Part shown: positions 49,088 to 56,540 of the stretch, in pieces
How the letters are laid out: the number at the start of each line of letters is the position of its first letter
Numbering within the stretch: position 1 is the stretch's first letter
Assembly: GCA_009780065.1 (NCBI GenBank)
Contig: WRAS01000001.1
Location: 98,521 to 162,520, forward strand
Direction: 5' to 3'
Source: Bacillota bacterium
GTDB lineage: Bacteria > Bacillota > Clostridia > Christensenellales > UBA1242
DNA: 64,000 nucleotides
Translations under genes and position numbers: made by a program
Notes under the pieces: generated by a model
What the model saw: only the letters and a program-made list of their open reading frames with translations
What the model was told of the DNA's origin: nothing
Databases searched by the model: none

Positions 49088-49839
49088 ACGATTTCCTCCT
49101 TGGCATCCAGAATTTTCGCTTCTGTGTTTGTTGGGATTTTTATTTTGAAATTTTGCATTTCACCACCGTTTTTTTGTGCGTAAACGTCACCACCCTCACT
49201 TATGCAGGCGAAAATGATGTCTTCCAAATTGCACGACATCTTGTGTATTATGTCAGACACTGTACTCTCTATCTTGTGTTGTAAATTCATTTCCTTGAAA
49301 TTACGCTTAATAACTTTGCCGCTCTCTATGATATTATATTGGATTTCGGATTCCTCTGGCTTGAATTTATGGTCCTCCCTGGTTGCGGGCATGCTGGCGG
49401 CTTTTGGTATGACGGTTATTTTTCCATTGCGCTCTACTATTGCATAATTTATTCCGGATATGTCGAAATAGTTTAGATTTCTTAATTGCTCCATTAATTC
49501 TTCCGTGCTCATGTTTAAACTTTTTAATTCTTTAACACTTATGTTACCTTCATCGATGACAATCACGGGTTTTCCAGATATTATGTCACGCATAATAGCA
49601 CTTTTTTGAGTGATAAAACTGAAAATAAAGTGTACAACCGTAATCACGAGTAACGGAATTACCCCGTACCAGATTGGAATTGTCTGCTCTGCCATTGGTA
49701 TTGTTGCAAGGTCTGCAATTATCAATGTTATGACAAGTTCGAACGGTTCCATCTCGCCGAGTTGTCTTTTTCCCATGAGTCGCATAATAAAGATAACTAT
49801 CAGATATATAATTACGACACGCACCATTATATTGAACAT
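49084..49839 (-). CDS. DUF421/YetF-like membrane protein
   Basis: IRLMGKRQLGEMEPFELVITLIIADLATIPM typical of the family. Confidence 0.88.
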   Translation of the reverse strand: MFNIMVRVVIIYLIVIFIMRLMGKRQLGEMEPFELVITLIIADLATIPMAEQTIPIWYGVIPLLVITVVHFIFSFITQKSAIMRDIISGKPVIVIDEGNISVKELKSLNMSTEELMEQLRNLNYFDISGINYAIVERNGKITVIPKAASMPATREDHKFKPEESEIQYNIIESGKVIKRNFKEMNLQHKIESTVSDIIHKMSCNLEDIIFACISEGGDVYAQKNGGEMQNFKIKIPTNTEAKILDAKEEIV

Positions 49840-49881
49840 TTCTATAGTCTGGCTGATTGGATGGTTTAATATGCGGAATTA

Positions 49882-49938
49882 CTATAATAAACTCGTTATT
49901 ATAGAATACCTCTATATATGATTCATTCCATATATAGA
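49882..49938. repeat. Two adjacent perfect AT-rich hairpins
   Basis: CTATAATAA-actcg-TTATTATAG (49882-49904); TCTATATATG-attcattc-CATATATAGA (49911-49938). Confidence 0.85.
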
Positions 49939-49959
49939 AGATTTTTGTAAGATATGTAT

Positions 49960-50019
49960 TGTGGATAAATTGTGGACAATTTTCTGTAATTGTGGATAAA
50001 TAGTTGGTTATGTGGATAA
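49960..50019 (-). promoter_or_regulatory. DnaA-box cluster
   Basis: TGTGGATAA (= TTATCCACA) at 49960, 49991, 50011; TGTGGACAA at 49971. All one orientation, start spacings 11, 20, 20. Confidence 0.75.
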
Positions 50020-50050
50020 CTTGAAGATTTTAAATGAAAGTGAACTTTAA

Positions 50051-50078
50051 TTGACAAGTTTTGGTGGATTGTTATACT
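50051..50078 (+). promoter_or_regulatory. Predicted promoter, leaderless, of the MBL gene
   Basis: TTGACA-N16-TATACT-N7-ATG(50086). Confidence 0.7.
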
Positions 50079-50085
50079 TGTTTCT

Positions 50086-50805
50086 ATGAAGATTCAAATG
50101 ATTGGTACTGGTTCGCTGCATGCGCATAGTTTTAGTTCTTGCGCGTTAATTGACGATGCTATTTTGCTGGACTGCCCGAATGGTTTTGTAAAGAGACTTA
50201 GGAATATGGGGATTAATTTTAACAAAATTAAGGTTATGTTGATTACGCATTTTCATGGTGACCATGATTTTGATATGCCTTTTTTATTGCGTGAGTATAA
50301 AATGCTTATCAAAAGAACAGAGCCATTAATACTGGTTGCGCCAAAAGGGGCAAGGGAAAGATATTTAAAACTTTATGAGATGGCTTTTTCAAAATGTGAG
50401 GCGATATTCGACGATGCAAAAATAGAAATAATCGAGATTGACGAAACATTTTTGTCTAAAGGAATTATCATAGATGGATATGAGATTAGCGTGTATCACG
50501 TTGAACATAGTGTAACCGCATATGGTTACAAGATATCCAAAGAAAACAAAGTTGTTGCCTTTACCGGGGATACTGTGCTATGTGATAATTGTTATGAACT
50601 TATCAAGGGTGCGGGTATGGCTTTTGCGGATGTAACATTGCCAAATGCGGTGCCTGTTCATATGGGTATTGCGGATATTGAAAAATTGCGAGACACATTT
50701 CCAAATTGTAAAATAATGCCAACCCATATGTCAGAGGATGCAAGAGAAAAATTAAAGCAAGCAAATTTTGATGTGCCAAAAGATGGCGATGTTTTTGTTT
50801 TGTAA
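50086..50805 (+). CDS. MBL-fold (RNase Z-like) metallo-hydrolase
   Basis: MLITHFHGDHDFDMPFLL ... VAFTGDT ... MPTHMS. Confidence 0.85.
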   Translation: MKIQMIGTGSLHAHSFSSCALIDDAILLDCPNGFVKRLRNMGINFNKIKVMLITHFHGDHDFDMPFLLREYKMLIKRTEPLILVAPKGARERYLKLYEMAFSKCEAIFDDAKIEIIEIDETFLSKGIIIDGYEISVYHVEHSVTAYGYKISKENKVVAFTGDTVLCDNCYELIKGAGMAFADVTLPNAVPVHMGIADIEKLRDTFPNCKIMPTHMSEDAREKLKQANFDVPKDGDVFVL

Positions 50806-50849
50806 AGAACCAAATAGACGAAAGTGTATGGATACGTTATAATATTTGC

Positions 50850-51677
50850 ATGAAAGAAATTATCCCAATTACAGAGTTCTTTGATGACGAGCCGTATTTG
50901 ACCCCTGCCAAATCATTTGAAAGAAAAGAAACAACCCCAGCACGGTTAGAGCGAATTCAAAAAGGTAAAATAAAAACGGCCATAATCACATTTATTAGTC
51001 TAGAAAATCAAATGAATAATAAAGATGGACTAGTCGACATTATGAAGGATGCCGAGTGGTTTTTGAATATCCTCGGTGCCTCGGGTAATGCACCGACATA
51101 TATTTACAAGAATGTGATGATTGTATTCATGAAAGTGGGTGCACCTTATGCTGTCAGTGTAATAGAAGAACTTGGATATTTTGGAATCCAGAACTTTATT
51201 GCATTTGGAACCGCAGGTTGCATAGACCCAAAATTCGATACCAATAAAATGGTTGTTGTTAACCGTGCCATTCGTGACGAGGGGTCTAGTTATCATTACC
51301 TTCCGCCAAGCATCTATATTGATACCGATCCAATAGTTACTGCTGTTATCGAAAAGGTTTTAAAGGACAAAGGTATAGAATTCGAGCGCGGAATAACATG
51401 GACAACCGATGCGATATGGCGTGAAACAGGTAAGCGAATCGAGCGACGTCGTTCTCAAGGTGCAATTTCGGTTGAAATGGAATGCTCGGCATTCGCGGCG
51501 GCTGCAAAACGTCTAGGAAAAAGGTTTGGTCAATTTCTGTTTTTCAGTGATGGAATAGGTGAGAATAATGATGATTGGAAATGGATTCAATCAAGCGAAG
51601 AGCGAATGAATATTAAGGCTAGGCTAATCCACATTGGGATAGAGATGGCACAGGAATTAGAGAAGGCTAAAGGATAG
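50850..51677 (+). CDS. Nucleoside phosphorylase (PNP/UDP family)
   Basis: FIAFGTAGCIDP...VVVNRAIRDEGSSYHY...GAISVEMECSAFAAAAK. Confidence 0.88.
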   Translation: MKEIIPITEFFDDEPYLTPAKSFERKETTPARLERIQKGKIKTAIITFISLENQMNNKDGLVDIMKDAEWFLNILGASGNAPTYIYKNVMIVFMKVGAPYAVSVIEELGYFGIQNFIAFGTAGCIDPKFDTNKMVVVNRAIRDEGSSYHYLPPSIYIDTDPIVTAVIEKVLKDKGIEFERGITWTTDAIWRETGKRIERRRSQGAISVEMECSAFAAAAKRLGKRFGQFLFFSDGIGENNDDWKWIQSSEERMNIKARLIHIGIEMAQELEKAKG

Positions 51678-51693
51678 CCATACTTTTTCAAAA

Positions 51694-53301
51694 CTAATTC
51701 TTGCAATCTTTTGCATCATGTACAGAATTAATTTTTTGCGATTGAGTTTTTCTTCGCGAAAATTTTGCTATCATGCTTTTTGCATCTACAACATTGAACA
51801 CGTACCCTAGGCACAAAAACGCAAATACCGAGGCCGAACCTGTCAGCGCAAGGTTAATGAACAGCGGGAACATGTGCCCAAGAACCCCGAACATAAAATA
51901 TGCAAGCAAGATTGAGGGTACGCATATTAGTGTGAACTTTATAAACAGACTTAAAATTTTTACCGAGTTCCCGGTTTTCGTCTTTATAAGGTAGATATTT
52001 AATATTGTTGCGATCGTCATGCATGCCCCAAGACCGACAATCAGGGCATTGACACCAATGAATTCTGGCAGGAACCAGACGCAGGCAAAAAGAACGACAC
52101 TACCGATAAGATAGTGTGACATTGCCCTGGTTTCGGCGCCCACAGAGTTTAATATAGCATTAGTAATCAGTGACAATGAAAGTGGCACCATAATCCAAGC
52201 CGATAGCGCAAGATAAGCCCCCGCGTTGTTGTCCGCGAAAAGGAAAGTTCCGATGCCTTGACCCATGCCGATAAAAGGAACCAGAAGTAAAAAATTAATA
52301 AATAGCGTAAATCGGATACAACCGTTGATTTGCTCTTTTATTAATGCCTGGTTATTTTGTTTGACCGCTTCGCTGAGATTTGGAACTAGGGCGGTCGCCA
52401 TACTGGAAATTATTGTTTGTGGGATAGATAACAGAGGCAACACCATCCCGGCCGCAATACCAAAGTGCGCAATGGCTGTGCGTGAATCCCAACCTGCCGC
52501 AACAAGGCGCATAGGAATGATAATGGCAATCAGGGGGAGAGCCAAACTGGTAATTACACGAACCGCGGTTATTGGGGCGGCACTTTTCAATAAATGTTTT
52601 GCGTGGGAAGTCTCTTTTTGTTTTGTTAAGATTTTTCTGGTTTCTGATAGGGTAGATTGATATGGTGAATCGTTCACAGAGGTTGTTGGTTTCTTGCGCT
52701 TTTTGAAAAACAAAAATACGACAAGTCCGGCTGAGATGTAACTGGCAATTGTGAATGAGATTGCGGCAATGTGACTTTCGTATCCGATAACAAAGGGAAG
52801 GGTAATTAACACGCCAAAGATTATCAGACGAATGACCTGTTCCATAAATTCGGTTATTCCAAGCAGGAAAAAGTTTTTCCTGCCCCACCAAACTGCACGA
52901 AAGACAGTATAAATGGCCGCAGAAATTGTTGCAGGAATAAGGAAAGCCAAGATTGTCATAGAACGCGGGTCTTTGAATATATGTGAAAGTGGTCCGTAAA
53001 GGATAACGATTAATAGTGTGATAGGGATACTAGCACCCAGGGCGATTATCAAGCCGCCGCGGATAATGCCATTAACTTTGCGCTTTGACCTAGTCCCGCT
53101 GACCTCGCGCGATATTATTAGTGGAAGGCCGCTGGCGATTATTGTAAAGAATACCATGAAGAATGCAAAGCCGATTTGATATATTCCAAGAAGTTCGGCA
53201 CCAAGAATTCGCGATAAAATAATCCGGAATATGAACCCAAGTGCCCGCGTCATAATAGCAAACACGGTGATTAGGGTCACCGCTTGCGAAAAACTTTTCA
53301 T
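51694..53301 (-). CDS. MOP-superfamily flippase, SpoVB/polysaccharide exporter-like
   Basis: ~12-14 TM; GFIFRIILSRILGAELLGIYQIGFAFFMVF. Confidence 0.88.
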   Translation of the reverse strand: MKSFSQAVTLITVFAIMTRALGFIFRIILSRILGAELLGIYQIGFAFFMVFFTIIASGLPLIISREVSGTRSKRKVNGIIRGGLIIALGASIPITLLIVILYGPLSHIFKDPRSMTILAFLIPATISAAIYTVFRAVWWGRKNFFLLGITEFMEQVIRLIIFGVLITLPFVIGYESHIAAISFTIASYISAGLVVFLFFKKRKKPTTSVNDSPYQSTLSETRKILTKQKETSHAKHLLKSAAPITAVRVITSLALPLIAIIIPMRLVAAGWDSRTAIAHFGIAAGMVLPLLSIPQTIISSMATALVPNLSEAVKQNNQALIKEQINGCIRFTLFINFLLLVPFIGMGQGIGTFLFADNNAGAYLALSAWIMVPLSLSLITNAILNSVGAETRAMSHYLIGSVVLFACVWFLPEFIGVNALIVGLGACMTIATILNIYLIKTKTGNSVKILSLFIKFTLICVPSILLAYFMFGVLGHMFPLFINLALTGSASVFAFLCLGYVFNVVDAKSMIAKFSRRKTQSQKINSVHDAKDCKN

Positions 53302-53339
53302 AGTATATGAAATGAAATTTGAGAGGGATAATATGTTTA

Positions 53340-53351
53340 ATCTTGCAAGAC
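53340..53351. promoter_or_regulatory. Near-copy of the XRE-operon palindrome
   Basis: ATCTTGCAAGAC, 11/12 match to 27986-27997, upstream of the flippase gene. Confidence 0.4.
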
Positions 53352-53442
53352 AAGTATGATAAATTATAACAATTGATATTGTCGGTTTAATAGAAACAAT
53401 TCACGCAAGTGTATACCAGTATAAATGTGGTAAAATACAAAC

Positions 53443-53850
53443 ATGAAAGTAATTTTGATTTCGTGTGTTTCAAAAAAAATAGATAAGTCAGCCAAGGCAA
53501 AAGATTTGTACATAAGCCCATTATTTATAAAGTCTCTTGTGTATGCCCAGAAGTTAGGTTCGGACAGGATTTTTATTTTATCTGCAAAATATGGATTAGT
53601 GGACAGTGAACAAATTATTGAACCATACGATGAAACACTTAATACAAAAGGTATAGAAGAAAGAAAAAACTGGGCAGATAAAGTTTTACAGAATTTGAAA
53701 AAGGTTGCAGATTTACAAAAAGATGAATTCATCATTTTAGCGGGGCAGAACTATTATGAATTTCTTGTTCCAAGTCTTGTAAATGTCAAGTTACCACTTG
53801 GGCGATTGTCAATTGGCAAGAGATTACAATGGCTGAAGGAGAACACATAA
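53443..53850 (+). CDS. DUF6884-like protein
   Basis: LISCVSKK...AKDLYISPLFIKSLVYAQ...IFILSAKYGLVDSEQIIEPYDETL. Confidence 0.65.
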   Translation: MKVILISCVSKKIDKSAKAKDLYISPLFIKSLVYAQKLGSDRIFILSAKYGLVDSEQIIEPYDETLNTKGIEERKNWADKVLQNLKKVADLQKDEFIILAGQNYYEFLVPSLVNVKLPLGRLSIGKRLQWLKENT

Positions 53851-54422
53851 TGTTAATTTATGCAAAAGATTGCAGGTATAAATTGTTCTTGAAAACAATC
53901 CCAGGTGATAAACCTGGTTGGTACAAGTGGTACGCACCGATTGAAAGTGTAAATGTACTATTAAATTCGTCACATATAGAAGGTAAATTTTTTGAAGACA
54001 TATTGCCGTTGCTTTCAAAAATTGAACATGAAGGGAAAGCATATTATTGTATTTATGTTGGACAGGCGGTGAAAGAATCAATTCGTGCCAGATTAGACTG
54101 GCATGTTAATCAAAAGCATACGCGAACTGCGGTGGAAAGTGGTTTTTTATCCACGTTCAGAAAGACAATTGCAAGTTTGATTACAGGCGACCAAATGGAC
54201 GAGGTTGCAACAAACGATTTGATTGATACACTAGTGGTGGATTATTACTCTGTGGACTTTATAATCAAAAGTGATGAGGCGCGCAAAGTAATTGATGGAA
54301 TTGAAAGATATGAAATGAATAATATTGTTTCTCCCTTGAATATTCAAGGTAATAAGCGCGTGGAAGTTATGGCATTCAAAAAAGAATTGATGAGGGTAAG
54401 AAAAAACGCGAAAAAGGGCTGA
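53850..54422 (+). CDS. GIY-YIG nuclease-like protein
   Basis: YYCIYVGQAVKESIRARLDWHVNQKHT...STFRKTIASL. TAATG overlap with the preceding gene; start set at 53850. Confidence 0.6.
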   Translation: MLIYAKDCRYKLFLKTIPGDKPGWYKWYAPIESVNVLLNSSHIEGKFFEDILPLLSKIEHEGKAYYCIYVGQAVKESIRARLDWHVNQKHTRTAVESGFLSTFRKTIASLITGDQMDEVATNDLIDTLVVDYYSVDFIIKSDEARKVIDGIERYEMNNIVSPLNIQGNKRVEVMAFKKELMRVRKNAKKG

Positions 54423-54461
54423 TGTATTGCATCTTGCTTTTGAATTATGGTAAAATGTGTA

Positions 54462-55085
54462 ATGGAATATCCACCACCATTAAGTAATCAAGAGCAAGAC
54501 GAATATCTAAAAAACATTTCAAGTTGTGCAAACGCACGAGACAAATTGGTAAGGCACAATTTATTTCTGGTTGCAAGGTTTGCCAGAAGTTTTCACAATA
54601 TTTTCAAGTATGAATTTGATGATTATTTTCAAGAGGGATGCAAAGGGTTGATTAGTGCAGTCAATTCATATAACCCAGATAGGGGTACCTTTTCGACTTG
54701 GGCAGGTACATGTATCCACAATGTAATATGTGTGTACATACGTAAATTTGTCAAGGAAGGCGAGTTTAATGCAAAATATAGGGCGTTTAGTTTGGATGAA
54801 AATATTGAAAAAAACGGAGAACAAACGCCTCGTGCTGACATAGAGACTGCATATTCTGTGCCATTCACAGACAGGGTAGACAACCAAATTGTTGGTGGAC
54901 AAAAATTTGCAAAATTGAAAAGTAGGGATGCGTCTGGTCTAATGACACAGGTAATTGCAATGCGTCATGGGTTTGATGGGCACAGCCCAATGGGCGTAGG
55001 AGAAATTGCGCAGACACTTGGAAGCACCAGAGGAGCAATTAACGGCAGACAAAGTATGGCAATGACAATTATGCGTGAAAACTAG
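54462..55085 (+). CDS. Sigma-70 family RNA polymerase sigma factor
   Basis: LVRHNLFLVARFARSF...YFQEGCKGLISAVNSYNPDRGTFSTWAGTCIHNVICVYIRKF (region 2); weak C-terminal HTH. ATG 54462 lies 5 nt after TGG-TAAAAT. Confidence 0.75.
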   Translation: MEYPPPLSNQEQDEYLKNISSCANARDKLVRHNLFLVARFARSFHNIFKYEFDDYFQEGCKGLISAVNSYNPDRGTFSTWAGTCIHNVICVYIRKFVKEGEFNAKYRAFSLDENIEKNGEQTPRADIETAYSVPFTDRVDNQIVGGQKFAKLKSRDASGLMTQVIAMRHGFDGHSPMGVGEIAQTLGSTRGAINGRQSMAMTIMREN

Positions 55086-55170
55086 GAAAGTCTTTGCGCG
55101 AAAATTTTCGACAAATTTTGTGCAGGGTAGTGTGACAAGAAAATTGGTTAGGTGTGCATATATATATTTC

Positions 55171-55386
55171 ATGTATGCAAAAATAAAGTTTAACCAAATT
55201 GGCGACCTTGTTCAAATTTCTCAGTTCAGTGGATCTGCCCCGTGTCAAATTCTTTCGCTAAATTCCGCAAAGTGTGAGGAAGATTTGGTTGGTCGTGAAA
55301 TTCAAGTTCGTATTGTGACGGCTAAACTGGTTCGTGAGGTTGGTTCATATTATGTCGTGGAAAATGGTATAGTAACACTTAGATAA
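55171..55386 (+). CDS. Small hypothetical protein
   Basis: MYAKIKFNQIGDLVQISQ...; start moved from 55075 to 55171, 6 nt after TATATA. Confidence 0.5.
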   Translation: MYAKIKFNQIGDLVQISQFSGSAPCQILSLNSAKCEEDLVGREIQVRIVTAKLVREVGSYYVVENGIVTLR

Positions 55387-55414
55387 TTCGACAAGTTTCG
55401 ACATTTAAAATGCA

Positions 55415-55870
55415 CTATCTAAAATAAAAAACATTATCGTGATTATCCACAAATCGGACTGTTCTTTGGCCTTGGACTCTGAATGAAATAGTTTCATTGA
55501 TAAAACTTGGGTATTGAACCATTGTGAATTCTTCGCCGCTAGGCTCTGCTACCCATGCATCAATAAACGTGAAGTGTATATAGCCTCCGCTGCGCTCGTG
55601 AGTACCAATACCAGTGAATCGGCTTTGACCATTGTAAAATATTTGAATTGCGAATGTACCATTGCGCTCGACAAGGAGACGGCTGCCTTCTGTATTATCT
55701 ACCTGTCTGTACATATCGGACGGACTGGAGATTCTGATGACGCCTAGTTCACGATTCATTGTGAAAAATATAAAATAAATGGCAATACCAACCCCAATAA
55801 GGATTTTTAATCCAATTAAGGATAAGAATAGATTACGTCGTCGTCTGGTCATATTTCCCCCTATCGTCAA
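55415..55870 (-). CDS. Small membrane-anchored extracytoplasmic protein
   Basis: N-terminal RRRR plus TM; ATGA overlap with the upstream gene. Confidence 0.65.
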   Translation of the reverse strand: MTIGGNMTRRRRNLFLSLIGLKILIGVGIAIYFIFFTMNRELGVIRISSPSDMYRQVDNTEGSRLLVERNGTFAIQIFYNGQSRFTGIGTHERSGGYIHFTFIDAWVAEPSGEEFTMVQYPSFINETISFRVQGQRTVRFVDNHDNVFYFR

Positions 55871-56391
55871 GAACTTGGTAAAATGTGCTCTGGCGGAGTT
55901 ATATAAAACTCTAGCACACTTTGCATTCGTGTCATTGTATATTCCTCTTCTTGGCGGTCGTATTCGATAATTACTGATGTAGTTATCATAGTTTCAAAAA
56001 TTATGTGATGTTGGGTTGTCCGCATGTTAAAGATGAATAACTCGCCCCCTATTATTCCGTGTAAGGTGGCAGAAGCGCCGCGTCTGTTGTTTCGAAAGTT
56101 GCTGACAATAAGTGTATATGTTGCATTGTGCGGGTTTGCAAATGTTATCGTAAAGGTGCGAAAATTTTCGTCAAAACGCGCGTGGCTGGTATCATTCACT
56201 ATAAGATTTATTCCGCCTTGATCACCTTGGAACATGTCGCCCCTTACTGCGCGGATATAATATGCTCTACCTGCGGTCAGTCGAAGATCGTTACTAGCCC
56301 CACTATTATTAAAAATAAAGAAAAACAAAAGCATGCCTATCGCAATCAAGGCAAAAACAATGATAACTATGGCAAGAACTCTTCGACTCAT
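55867..56391 (-). CDS. Small membrane-anchored extracytoplasmic protein, same layout as its neighbour
   Basis: MSRRVLAIVIIVFALIAIGMLLFFFIF. ATG 56391 preferred over TTG 56409; TATAAT 9 nt upstream. Confidence 0.65.
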   Translation of the reverse strand: MSRRVLAIVIIVFALIAIGMLLFFFIFNNSGASNDLRLTAGRAYYIRAVRGDMFQGDQGGINLIVNDTSHARFDENFRTFTITFANPHNATYTLIVSNFRNNRRGASATLHGIIGGELFIFNMRTTQHHIIFETMITTSVIIEYDRQEEEYTMTRMQSVLEFYITPPEHILPSS

Positions 56392-56506
56392 TCTGTTTTT
56401 ATTATACAATCAAAATTTAAAAACACGAAATGAAATTAAGCACAAAAAATTCGAACAGTTTGATATTTTTGAACTAGATTAATATTTTCTAAATTTGTAG
56501 GACATA

Positions 56507-56531
56507 AAAAACTGGGAGAAACCCAGTTTTT
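56507..56531 (-). terminator. Rho-independent terminator downstream of the 964-aa gene
   Basis: AAAAACTGGG-(T/A loop)-CCCAGTTTTT hairpin with T-tract on the minus strand. Confidence 0.85.
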
Positions 56532-56540
56532 GCTTTTTAC

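Noticed and set aside
49882-50019. Chromosomal origin oriC
   Set aside because: DnaA boxes are convincing, but there is no dnaA/dnaN neighbour and gene orientation to the left does not support a bidirectional origin; needs GC-skew data.
52352-52891. 179-aa minus-strand ORF inside the flippase gene
   Set aside because: Alternative frame of the flippase with no recognisable family.
55443-55451. Single TTATCCACA DnaA box
   Set aside because: Isolated and inside a coding sequence; expected by chance.
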